The position numbers and the translations under genes were made by a program. The notes under the pieces were generated by a model that searched no databases, had not been told where the DNA came from, and was given only the letters and a program-made list of their open reading frames with translations. From the NCBI RefSeq assembly GCF_021462225.1, contig NC_061808.1, positions 19,505,119 to 19,569,118 on the forward strand: a stretch of 64,000 nt of DNA, written 5' to 3'. Numbering within the stretch: the stretch's first letter is position 1; every line of letters begins with the position of its first letter. Positions 23,373-33,846 of this stretch are shown piece by piece. Origin of the DNA: Girardinichthys multiradiatus. Lineage: Eukaryota; Chordata; Actinopteri; Cyprinodontiformes; Goodeidae.

Positions 23373-24277
23373 CAGACCTAATTTAAAATAATCCTTGGAT
23401 TTCATATTTTTTGTTCTCAATTTTAAAGAGCATCAGTAAAAGTGTAAAAGCCCAAATCTCATGTGTTCACATTTTTTGTAAAAACTGCATATTCTGAAGA
23501 GAAGGGGTGAATTTTGCAACTAAGAAAATATGCTCTGGTCCAAATCCTATAAGGGAAAATTAAGTGCATTTATTTATAGAAACCCGTCATACTTTAATCT
23601 CTGAATCACATCTGCAATGTCATCTAGATTCATCTTAGCAATAAATCATCTGAACTAAAGGAAGTTGTCTGCTTGTGCTGCACTGCAACAAAGTTAACAA
23701 GAATACCTCATTTATAGTGCAATGTAATCTCTTTCTATTTTTAAGGTACTTCATTGTAATTACATTTTGGATTAGCTTAAATGCCAGATAAAAGGCTTCA
23801 GTAAATTTGTTCTGTGCAGAGCTGCCGCAGACAGTGCTGGCTCATAATCTCTTGGTTGATGGTGGATAATTTTGACACCTGTTGGTGAGTTAATTAACTG
23901 GTGGTAGCTGGCAGTGACTTGAAGGATTGTTTATTTAGAACAGCAAATAAGCAAAGATTGAATTATCATCATCGATAGATTTTTTGGGTGAGATTATTAG
24001 ATTCTGCTTTGAAGGTTTATTTTACACCAGCCTGATCATTTTCTGTAGCCGATTCAAATTATAGCTCATTAGCAACTCTACACCATTATTATGTACCTCA
24101 TGGTTCTTTCCTGGGGCCCTTGTTCTTTTTGTTCCATGTGCTCTCTTTTTGGCACATTTTGATAATTTTTAAATGCATTTTTTTATCACAGCTCCACATA
24201 ATATATTCAGTTATACATATCTTTTAAGCCCCATCAGGTTTCTAAGTTTCTTACGTAAGTTGACTATTTAAAAAGCT

Positions 24278-24368
24278 GAATGGTTGGAAAATTGTCTTCG
24301 ACTCAACCAAGAAAAAAATTGTTTTGAACTATAAACTGTTGGAGCTTTGGGCCCTCTAGCTTCTTATA
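24278..24368 (+). mobile_element. LINE reverse-transcriptase remnant, left part
   Basis: Reads EWLENCLRLNQEKN and then, in a shifted frame, LGPLASY. These are the conserved positions after the RT palm in CR1/L2-type LINEs (W...N.L.LN..K...., then LGPL.SY). It is cut at 24367 by a Tc1 element and resumes at 25571. Confidence 0.6.
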
Positions 24369-25568
24369 CACTCACCGGCCACTTTATTAGGTACACCTTG
24401 CTAGTACCGGGTTGGACCCCTTTTGCCTTTAGAACTGCCTTAATCCTTCGTGGCATAGATTCAACAAGGTACTGGAAACATTCCTGAGAGTTTGGTCCAT
24501 ATTGACATGATAGCATCACACAGATGCTGCAGATTTGTCAGCTGCACATCCATGATGCAAATCTCCCGTTCCACTTCATCCTAAAGGTGCTCTATTGGAT
24601 TGAGATCTGGTGACTGTGGAGGACATTTGAGTACAGTGAACTCATTGTCATGTTCATGAAACCAGTATGAGATGATTCGTGCTTTATGACATGGCGTGTT
24701 ATCCTGCTGGAAGTAACCATCAGAAGATGGGTACACTGTGGTCATAAAGGGATGGACATGGTCAGCAACAATACTCAGGCTGTGGCATTGACAAGATGCT
24801 CAGTTGGTACTAAGGGGCCCAAAGTGTGCCAAGAATATATCCCCCAGATCATCACACCACCACCACCAGCCTGAACCGTTGATACAAGGCAGGATGGATC
24901 CATGCTTTCATGTTGTTGACGCCAAATTCTGACCCTACCATCCGAATGTCGCAGCAGAAATCGAGACTCATCAGACCAGGAAACATTTTTCCAATCTTCT
25001 ATTGTCCAGTTTTGGTGAGCCTGTGCAAATGTAGCCTCAGGTTTCCTGTTTCTTAGCTGACAGGAGTGGCACCCGGTGTGGTCTTTTGCTGCTGTATCTC
25101 CATCTGCCTCAAGGTTAGAACGTGTTTGTGCGTTCAGAGATGCTCTTCTGCATGCCTTGGTTGTAATGAGTGGTTATTTGAGTTACTGTTGCCTTTCTAT
25201 CAGCTCAAACCAGTCTAGCCATTCTCCTCTGACCTCTGGCATCAACAAGGCATTTGCGCCCACAAAACTGCCGCTCACTGTATATTTTCTCTTTTTCGGA
25301 TCATTCTCTGTAAACCCTAGTGATGGTAGTGCGTGAAAATCCCAGTAGATCAGCAGTTTCTGAAATACTCAGACCGGGCCGTCTGGCACCAACAAGTCAC
25401 TTAAATCACCTTTCTTCCCCACTCTGATGCCAGCTTGAACTGCAGCAGATCGTTTTGACCATGTCTACATGCCTGAATGCATTGAGTTGCTGCCATGTGA
25501 TTTGCTGATTAGAAATGTGCGTTAACGTGCAATTGGACAGGTGTACCTAATAAAGTGGCTAGTGAGTG
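24369..25568 (-). mobile_element. 1.2-kb Tc1-like element inserted in a LINE remnant
   Basis: Exactly 1200 bp between TA dinucleotides (24367-24368 and 25569-25570), with terminal inverted repeats CACTCACCGGCCACTTTATT and AATAAAGTGGCTAGTGAGTG. The - strand contains recognisable transposase blocks: [28 protein letters not shown] with PQSPDLNPIEHLWDEVE, and a C-terminal VESMPRRIKAVLKAKGG. The frame is broken by stop codons and indels, so it is dead. The + strand open frames at 24686 and 25076 are shadows. Confidence 0.9.
24410..25350 (-). pseudogene. broken Tc1 transposase
   Basis: A cut-and-paste DDE transposase remnant. The second-half catalytic block SPDLNPIEHLW and the first catalytic block WSDESRF are both legible, but not in one continuous frame. 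A GQRRMARLV block, also seen in the copy at 11337-12268, precedes them. The element ends match the transposase family, so this was once autonomous. Confidence 0.75.
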
Positions 25569-25570
25569 TA

Positions 25571-25700
25571 CAAAATCTTCTATTAGGAATCTTGGAGCCT
25601 ACTTTGACTCAGGTTATGCACTAGAGGTCCATATCCAATCTCTGGTTAGCTCATTGCAAGTTGAGCTCCACTGTGTCATGATCAGAACTAGAAAGCGTTT
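25571..25700 (+). mobile_element. LINE reverse-transcriptase remnant, right part
   Basis: Resumes the remnant cut at 24367. It reads IRNLGAYFDSGYALEVHIQS and then LVSSLQVEL, the conserved NLG..FD....F..HI block that follows LGPL.SY in CR1/L2-type LINEs. Decay is advanced. Confidence 0.6.
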
Positions 25701-27352
25701 AAAAATATACTTAATTATTTAAATTCATTATGTACGTGGTCTTGCCATAAATATATTCCAAACTCCATACAATTAATTCTGGCTTTTAAGAAAGACACTG
25801 TGAATCAAAAATAGAAGTTGCTTCCAAATGTTTGGCTGTCTTGGCTGTCTAGTTGCAATGTGCAAGCTACAGATTTTTTTTTGCATTTCCTATAATAAAT
25901 TTGTGGAAGCATAGCTTAGCTGAAAATCCTATTCAGAATGCTACGGTATCAGATCTGTAGAAAGGTGACGCTGGAGTGTTAGCATATCTGCAGGGTGGCA
26001 CGTTTTGTAGCACCTCTGTTACCTGTCTGATTACTGTGGATGACAACCAATACTGTCAAGTATCATATCTTAATATATCATATAACTTATTTATCGGCCC
26101 AAAATTATCAGTTAAAACAATGAAAGGAGGTATAGAATTGGATGAAACCCCTTGTGTTCTATGTTAAGTGTAGGACGTGAACTATAGTTAGATCTATAAA
26201 GTAAATGAAAGACAAAAATCTTTCTACAGTGTACAAATCTGTAACACCATTGCCATAGCATAGATACACGTAAACATTTTTCTTGGACATTTTTTTGGAC
26301 ATTTTATACCCCATTAAAAAAAGTTAAAATTTATTTGCAATATACTTTGTCAATAAAATGTGTTTGTTATTAAATCCTCACTAGCAATTAATGACCCTGG
26401 AGATAATATATTGCCAGTTTATGTGCAAGTATTTTGCAAACACTTGAAGTAGTTTGTAGCTTTTCAGTGAGACTTTATTACATCAGTTTCATTTTAATAA
26501 TGAGACATTTCAAAACAAAGTTTATTATACCTCAGGAAAAACAATGTGTTTAGGAAATTACAATAAAGATGCACTGCATGTTTAAATGTGGCAACCTTCT
26601 CTAAAAGCAAACTAACTAAATATACAACAAAGCTTCTTGGCTTATGTATCTCCATTTTGAGTGTCTAAGTTAGAATCTATATCAGTTGGTTTTCTACTCG
26701 CCCTGCATGCAACTTTATTTTAGCAAACTAAAATGTGTTTGTTATATCAGAAATATGAAAACACACAGTGTTATCCAGAAACGGCAGTTCAATTTGGATT
26801 AACAGAAACAATGTAGGGATTTTATGTGAACACAAATGTTGTCTCCCATTCAGACCCTACTCACAGTAACCACACAGCATTATAATGTTCAAGCAGTATA
26901 TGAACAGTACTCGCACTTGTCTATAAGAGGTGAACAGAGTATGTAACTGCACAAGCCAATATCAAAAATACGCTGCGTGTTAAGCGTCACAAAGATACGC
27001 CTCCCAGAGATGATAAGTTACAGTGTTTTGTATTGCAGTCATAAAGCAAACACCCAGCAAAGACATTAGTGTTTTCTGCACCATGGATTAACATTAAATC
27101 GAGTCCTATTAATCTGCAGGGGAACAGTTTTTCAGCAATTCTAAGGTGTGTCTGTGTCAGAACACAAATGTATGTGTTTTCCCCAATATAAAACTAATGC
27201 ATATCAGTCTGTTGACACCCTTTCATCAATCAAAGCGTTATAAGTAGCTCACATCTTCTCTGCTTTTCTCTGAGTGTTTTTCTCAACGGGGAGAGAATAA
27301 AAAATGCATTAACAGTTGAAGATGTAGTAGTTCAAGTTTGGCCCTCTTCTTC
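25701..27352 (-). other. sequence downstream of the fndc stop codon, possible 3' UTR
   Basis: On the - strand this follows the stop codon at 27353. Candidate AATAAA signals on the - strand (TTTATT on +) occur near 26465, 26520 and 26322, so the 3' UTR may extend about 0.8 to 1 kb. Nothing else was recognised; the 63-codon + frame at 25976 is not supported. Confidence 0.4.
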
Positions 27353-27394
27353 TCAGACTTCAATGATGTTTATGGATGGCACAGAGGGGTGAAA
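27353..27394 (-). CDS. fndc5: fndc last coding exon
   Basis: After a CTTTTGCAG acceptor the - strand reads FHPSVPSINIIEV and TGA (27355-27353). Mammalian FNDC5 ends with a similar PSVNIIE motif, which can act as a C-terminal anchor for intracellular partners. It starts in phase 0, directly after the LLRSK exon. Confidence 0.88.
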   Translation of the reverse strand, partial: FHPSVPSINIIEV

Positions 27395-27641
27395 CTGCAA
27401 AAGAGAAGAACAAAGAAAAGTATGGTTTAATTTAGCTTCATTTGTAAACCTTCCCAGGTTGTTCTCTAAAGTCTAAAGACATTATTTCCCAAAAATGGCA
27501 ACTAGACTTTCTTTAAGGCTTGTAAGATTTCAAGAAACTTCAGCAAATGTTTGTAGTGTTAGTATGGAAAAGCATGTGCTGTTGAATTTCATGTATTGTA
27601 ATTTGGTGTGTGACTGTCCTCCATTGCTAGCCTTGTTTAGT

Positions 27642-27657
27642 CCCCCCCCCCCCCCCC
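27642..27657. repeat. 16-C homopolymer
   Basis: A run of sixteen C residues in the last fndc intron. On the gene strand it is poly(G). Confidence 0.9.
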
Positions 27658-29094
27658 GGTAAAAACGTGTTTAATATCTAGTTTAAACCGTATCTGGTTT
27701 TTGTCTGAATCAAAGCAGTTTTATTTTATCGAATGGAAGAAGTTAAGACCTTAAATTCATCTGTTTAACTTCAAGTTAACGAGCACATGACAAATTAGGT
27801 TATCATTTGAGATGCAAATCACCATCTAACCAGTTTAACCATCTAGAGTTGCACTCATGATGTAATTAATAATATTCACATCAGACATATTTTTCACAAC
27901 TGAATAAACCAGTTTGAACTCTCCAATGTTGCCTGATAAATTAAAGGAATATTAAAAGAGCAGAGACAGAGACACAGCACCATGCTTGTTAGTCCCAATG
28001 TTGAATTCAGTCCCGTTATATAATAAAACACTGAATTTTACACAAGTATGATTACCATCCAGTGTCAGTAACAAAAATAATTTTTTTAATGCTTATTTTC
28101 CCAGTTTATTCTAGTTTACCCTGTTTTGGGTTCCCATGCAGCTACTCTACAGGCCAAATGTTTAGAAGCAAGATTACTTTTGTACAAAAACATTATCATT
28201 AGTGTAATTTGTATACTTTGCAACAAAATACACTATTATTGTATCGCTTTTCAGAATACATTTTGCTAATACAAACCCCTTCTTTTCTTTTGTAAACATT
28301 TGTTAACAAGCATTGTAAATGAAAACAAACTGATCATGCATTACATACAAACCAAAATCCAGAGAATTCATATTGACTTTAAAGATGATGACATGAAGTC
28401 CAAATGTTTAGCCTGTATTGGCTTTGTCTCCAAACTTTTTTGGCATTTGTTGTATGTTCTCTGAAAAAGAAAATTAATAAGTTCATATGGTGATTTTTAA
28501 CTAACAAGCTTTGTTGCTGTTGTGGGTCTCTTATCAACTTCTCAACGTAGAAGGACAAATTCTGCAGAAAACAACAAAGGTAAAGGACAGACCACAGTGA
28601 AGCGTGTCAGTACATTACCACAGGAACTGGTGGTCTGCAGCCTAATTTAACAGTACATTAACCGCGCCAAGACAGCATTGTATTTAGTCATAGCGAGGTT
28701 GCCTAAGGGAAAGTTATCAGTCATACAAATATTGGCTTTTAGTTACAATTTATGTACAAGCTAGTGTTTGCACTGTAACATAGCTAGCTGGTACAGGAAT
28801 TTAGGAAAATATCAGTCTAAAAGCTCCAGTAGCCCATGTTACAAGAGTTAATTGTTCACGATTTTTTTTATTATTTATTCATTTTTATTTTGTTTTTTTT
28901 AACAGGATTACCATGATTTTTATTGTTTTAAAATGATCATTACCAGTATTTAATAAGTAGAATATCAAAAACTCAATTTGTTTTGTCAAGGCCATCGTCT
29001 CAGATAATGCACACGTTGTTTGCATTGTGTGTTTGGACTGCAGGCTTTAATGTGTTCCACACATTTAATAAATATAGTATGGTACTACCAGTTC

Positions 29095-29099
29095 TACTT

Positions 29100-29130
<31 letters not shown>

Positions 29131-29138
29131 CACTACTG
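29095..29138. repeat. (TAC)n microsatellite
   Basis: Ten perfect TAC units from 29101 with imperfect units on both sides. Confidence 0.9.
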
Positions 29139-29413
29139 TTATTACGAATAAAATAAAATAATAATGTTTATAACACATTTATGCTGCTGGCTGTACATTA
29201 ACGTCCGCCTGCATTACTGTTTACATATTTCCAACACATTTTACAAAAACTATGATGTTAACATCAGTAATGAAGTTGCACACAATAATCCAGATACAAA
29301 CATTTCATAATGTTACACGCCTAGTGGTAACCAAGTGAATGATTGTTGTAAATGTGTCCATTAGTTTCCAGTGTTTATGTTTCTGAAGATATGCCTTTAA
29401 AACTGGTTATTAT

Positions 29414-29470
29414 TCAGAATCAGCTTTATTGCCAAGTTTGTGACACAAACAAAGAATTTGACTCTGCTAC
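29414..29470 (+). repeat. retroelement 3'-tail remnant (CAGAATCAGCTTTATTG type)
   Basis: CAGAATCAGCTTTATTGCC followed by AAGTTTGTGACACAAACAAAG and GAATTTGAC resembles a 3' end sequence dispersed in fish genomes. A second, more decayed copy is at 47511. Confidence 0.45.
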
Positions 29471-30060
29471 ACTTTGCACTGAGTGAACGTTATTATTTTT
29501 TTTTATACAATAAATGGAAATAAAAAATATATATTTTTAAATGTACATATATTTAAGTATGCATGGTGTTGTTCTGAAACTCTGACTGTGTTCATCAGAG
29601 AAACAGCTTGGCATCTGGTTTCAGCACACAATGCTCTGTAGCGTCAACCTGAACGTACACGCCTAAATATTTTCTGTGCAGGGTGTGTGGGGTCTGCAGA
29701 GAATATTTCAATAATAATATTAAGTTCTTCCAGCAATTAATCATATGCTTCTACAAACTCTGCTGGATAGCAAGTCAGAAAAAAAGCCAAACCAATCACA
29801 CAACTTCATTCACTTGTCCATGGTATAGAGCATTAGTGATTATGTGTGCTAAGTCCTGCTACCCACCTATCCCAGATGTCTTCCCACCCCCATGCATTGT
29901 GGGGGATGCAACGGTGATAAGTGGAAAAACCCAGACAGTAACTTTCACATAGGGCAAGGCTAGTATATACCAACAGAGATACCGGAGGCAACATGTTTAA
30001 GTCAAAGAAGTAAATTTAGTTAGCCAGAATTTCTAAGCTATGATTTTTATTCATGTTTAC

Positions 30061-30194
30061 CTTGCTCCTTAGCAGTCCTCCGCTTTGGTGCTCCGGCGTG
30101 CTCCTCTCCGACAACGGCTTGACCTTTTCCTTATTGTTGCTGGAGTCATTGTCCTTTATGATGTCATACTGCCTGCAGAACAGGGCTATAACAG
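30061..30194 (-). CDS. fndc5: fndc exon: end of the membrane helix and cytoplasmic tail
   Basis: A 134-nt exon between acceptor CCTGGCAG and donor GTAAAC. Two bases complete an Ala codon; 44 codons follow, beginning VIALFCRQYDIIKDND, a block shared by FNDC4 and FNDC5, and ending STPEHQSGGLLRSK, a block I know from FNDC5. An ATG at 30240 gives a longer open frame, but the upstream bases are intron; the acceptor decides the border. The tail is basic and acidic in turns and has no enzymatic motif. Confidence 0.9.
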
Positions 30195-31348
30195 CTGCCA
30201 GGAGGACAGAGGAGGCCACAAGTGAAAAACTCACACTCACACAACAAACAGGAACTCAGTCATGAGGAAACCACTGTCATTCACACTTCCTGCACCGCCA
30301 CACACTAAAATACCATGTGGGTAATGGAACTTGGCTCCCCAGGGAGCTCGATAGCTGTGCCTTCATTTGAAAAACGGAAAGATGATACAGTTTGGCTTTT
30401 TATGTTCTGCAGTCTTTTAGATGCGGCTGTGCTTCCTGTCTGAATTGTATTGTGAATTCAGTTAACTTCCTGACATCACTAAGGCTATGAATTTCTTTAA
30501 GGACCTTGCCATTACATTTTCAGAAAGGAATATAGAGTTCTGATAATGAGATCCTTATGAGACGCTTTTTTTTTGTTGTTGCTTACATTTATATCCATGC
30601 TGCAATTAAGCCTTATCCAATGTTGCAGCTGTTGTTTGATTAGCAGATGAGAAGAGATGTTGATCTTGTTGATTATGCTCATCATGTTCATGTTCGTCAT
30701 GGTTAGATTACATTAGATTAATATATGAGACCTGAAAGTGTAGTTTGATTTCTTTTCTTATATGTGGTTTTATTAATATGGACTCAGCTTATGCAGGGAT
30801 ACTCAGATTCATTGTGTTGAGGTCAAATGTTTATGGGAGTGAATACAAGCCAAAGGATTGTGTAGTTGAATACACATTAGCTGGAAATTGAAATTAGAGT
30901 TCTGCTCTACCTTTCTATTTTCTATTCAGTCATTGTACCTGACCACAACATCACATTTTGCAGCGTGTACCTAAAAGATGAGAAAAGTGGACAGGTGGAG
31001 GATAAAATAAGACTTGTCGAGCATTGTGTGATGTTGTGAGGCACAGAATGAGAAAGAAATGTCTTGAAGATCCAGCACAGACCTGACACAGGCAATGAGA
31101 GAAGCAGTATTAATAAAGCAAGTTTTCAGTTGTTGGCTCTTTGGGAATCACTTTGTTGATGCTGAAATACTATAATATTTATGTCAAAATTAGTTATTTG
31201 GTATTTGTCATAGTTGTAGTTTAAGAACTGAAAGTTAAGTGTGTCATGACTTGTGGCATCAAAGTGCCTAATAATCCTGTTTAGATTTTTTTAGCTATGT
31301 TACCTGTTATGACAAAATTAAATTGTGATTATATATATGTTATTTATA

Positions 31349-31620
31349 CAGTACAGACCAAATGTTTGGACACACCTTCTCATTCAAAGAGTTTTCTTTA
31401 TTTTCATGACTATGAATATTGTAGCTTCACACTGAAGGCATCAAAGCTATGAATTAACATATGTGGAATTATATACTGAACAAAAAAGTTTGAAACAACT
31501 GAAAATATGTCTTATATTCTAGGTTCTTCAAAGTAGCCACCTTTTGCTTTGATTACTGCTCCGCACACTCTTGGCATTCTGTTGATGAGCTTCAAGAGGT
31601 AGTCACCTGAAATGGTTTTC
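31349..31620. repeat. left terminal inverted repeat of the DD38E element
   Basis: Pairs with 32707-32978. Its inner 100 or so bases are an inverted copy of the 3' end of the transposase gene. Confidence 0.9.
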
Positions 31621-31762
31621 ACTTCACAGGTGTGCCCTGTCAGGTTTAATAAGTGGGATTTCAAGCCTTATAAATGGGGTAGGACCATCAGTTATGTTGT
31701 GCAGGAGGTGGATACAGTACACAGCTGATAGTCCTACTGAATAGACTGTTAGAATTTGTATT

Positions 31763-32815
31763 ATGGCAAGAAAAAAGCAGCTAAGTAAAGAAAAACGAGT
31801 GGCCATCATTACTTTAAGAAATGAAGGTCAGTCAGTCCGAACAATTGGAAAAACTTTGAAAGTGTCCCCAAGTCCAGTTGCAAAAGCCATCAAGCGCTAC
31901 AAAGAAACTGGCTCACATGAGGACCGCCCCAGGAAAGGAAGACCAAGAGTCACCTCTGCTGCAGACGATAAGTTCATCCGAGTCACCAGCCTCAGAAATC
32001 GCAGGTTAACAGCAGCTCAGATTAGAGAACAGGTCAATGCCACACAGAGTTCTAGCAGCAGACACATCTGTAGAACAACTGTTAAGAGGAGACTGTGTGA
32101 ATCAGGTCTTCATGGTAAAATAGCTGCTAGGAAACCACTACTGAGGACAGGCAACAAGCAGAAGAGACTTGTTTGGGCTAAAGAACACAAGGAATGGACA
32201 TTAGACCAGTGGAAATCTGTGCTTTGGTCTGATGAGTTCAAGTTTGAGATCTTTGGTTCAAACCACCGTGTCTTTGTGCGGCGCAGAAGAGGTGAACAGA
32301 TGGACTCTACATGCCTGGTTCCCACCATGAAGCATGGAGGAGGAGGTGTGATGGTGTGGGGGTGCTTTGCTGGTGACACTGTTGGGGATTTATTCAAAAT
32401 TGAAGGCATACTGAACCAGCATGGCTACCACAGCATCTTGCAGCAGCATGCTATTCCATCCGGTTTGCGTTTAGTTGGACCATCATTTATTTTTCAACAG
32501 GACAATGACTCCAAACACACCTCCAGGCTGTGTAAGGGCTATTTGGCCAAGAAGGAGAGTGATGGGGTGCTGCACCAGATGACCTGGCCTCTACAGTCAC
32601 CGGACCTGAATCCAATCGAGATGGTTTGGGGTGAGCTGGACCGCAGAGTGAAGGCAAAAGGGCCAACAAGTGCTAAGCATCTCTGGAAACTCCTTCAAGA
32701 CTGTTGGAAAACCATTTCAGGTGACTACCTCTTGAAGCTCATCAACAGAATGCCAAGAGTGTGCAGAGCAGTAATCAGAGCAAAAGGTGGCTACTTTGAA
32801 GAACCTAGAATATAA
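31763..32815 (+). CDS. Tc1-like transposase, DD38E, apparently intact
   Basis: A 350-residue cut-and-paste DDE transposase that acts in the nucleus on its own inverted repeats and inserts at TA. An N-terminal paired-type helix-turn-helix (KRVAIITLRNEGQSVRTIGK and following, then a GRPR hook at 59-62) binds the ends. The catalytic triad is D157 (LWSDEFKFE), D247 (FQQDNDSKH) and E286 (SPDLNPIEMVW). Thirty-eight residues separate the second Asp and the Glu, instead of the usual 34. The Gly-rich GGGGVMVWG box is at 192-200. Full length for the family, no stop codons, start ATG in good context. The last 36 codons lie inside the right inverted repeat. Confidence 0.95.
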   Translation: MARKKQLSKEKRVAIITLRNEGQSVRTIGKTLKVSPSPVAKAIKRYKETGSHEDRPRKGRPRVTSAADDKFIRVTSLRNRRLTAAQIREQVNATQSSSSRHICRTTVKRRLCESGLHGKIAARKPLLRTGNKQKRLVWAKEHKEWTLDQWKSVLWSDEFKFEIFGSNHRVFVRRRRGEQMDSTCLVPTMKHGGGGVMVWGCFAGDTVGDLFKIEGILNQHGYHSILQQHAIPSGLRLVGPSFIFQQDNDSKHTSRLCKGYLAKKESDGVLHQMTWPLQSPDLNPIEMVWGELDRRVKAKGPTSAKHLWKLLQDCWKTISGDYLLKLINRMPRVCRAVIRAKGGYFEEPRI

Positions 32816-32978
32816 GACATATTTTCAGTTGTTTCACACTTTTTTGTTCAGTATATAATTCCACATGTGTTAATTCATAGTTTTGTTGCCTTTAGTGTGA
32901 AGCTACAATATTCATAGTCATGAAAATAAAGAAAACTCTTTGAACGAGAAGGTGTGTCCAAACGTTTGGTCTGAACAG
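32707..32978. repeat. right terminal inverted repeat of the DD38E element (includes coding 3' end)
   Basis: Covers the last 36 transposase codons and the stop (32707-32815) and the 163 bp after them. Confidence 0.9.
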
Positions 32979-33846
32979 CATATAAAATTATGTAGAAGCC
33001 ATAAAAAGAAAATCGATAAGGAGTCCAAATATATATACGTTTTACACCTCCATCCTCTCCCTGAATATGTAGCCATAAAAGTTCTGATATTATTTAAAAG
33101 GCTGTAAATATTATTGTACATTTTCCAAAAAAGTATAAATGAAATGAAAAATGAAATTAGATCATAATTTACTATGAAAATAAATTGGAATGAATGGAAT
33201 TGACTTTGTGTCTGTCTGTCTGTATGATTGTATTGTATTATGTAGTTGTTAAGCTGCTGAGTAGCTGTAAGATTAAGAAAAACAAACAGGAAAAGGATTC
33301 CTTCAAAAACTGCTGAGTACTCTACTGACATTTTTCTAAGAAAGCATCCAAATTTCAATGAAAGCTTCGAAAGAGCTTCAGAAAGTGTAAAATGATATTC
33401 ATTGCAACCACTTTGAAAGACTGCAAGAAAGTTTAACTCAATGAAAGGAACGAAACAGTGGATGACAGAGGAAGAACTTCGCAAAGCTCTTACCAATTAC
33501 AGCCAAAGCAGATCCATCAGCCATGTACATTAGCACAGCCCAGATTACTATTTTAATTAATCCATTGTATTACAAATTAGAAATATCTTATTATAATTAT
33601 TATATAAATTGTAATCTCCAATTCTACCTCTGTATGTTGTTAAATTCCACATGTTGTTGCTTTCGGTACAACTAGGTAAGACCTAAATTATTTGGACCCC
33701 TGATTTAGATTTAAAACTATTTTAATTCAACCAAGAAGTTTGTTTGAATGGGAAATGTGACAGACATGTCATAACAGCAATCATACCCTTCTTACAGCCG
33801 CTGAGCAGCTTTTTGCACATTTTCACTGGTAGTTTGATGATTTATA

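Larger units (their letters stand above)
27658..30060 (-). other. fndc last intron
   Basis: AT-rich intron. It holds a (TAC)n microsatellite at 29095-29138 and a short repeat tail near 29414-29470. The open frame at 29683-29952 is not supported by any family feature. Confidence 0.6.
31349..32978 (+). mobile_element. complete Tc1/mariner element with DD38E transposase and 272-bp inverted repeats
   Basis: A 1630-bp element. The left end CAGTACAGACCAAATG is preceded by TA (31347-31348); the right end is mirrored as CTGTTCAGACCAAACG and followed by CA, a probable mutation of the TA target copy. The inverted repeats span 31349-31620 and 32707-32978, about 272 bp each, with roughly a dozen mismatches. 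A 350-residue transposase gene is open between them. It is inserted in the fndc intron, antisense to that gene. Confidence 0.93.

Noticed and set aside
29101..29130. CRISPR-like or functional tandem array
   Set aside because: It is a simple TAC trinucleotide microsatellite without spacers.
32918..33496. 192-codon open frame on the - strand
   Set aside because: Runs from plain AT-rich intron into the end of the DD38E element; low-complexity hydrophobic composition with no family match.
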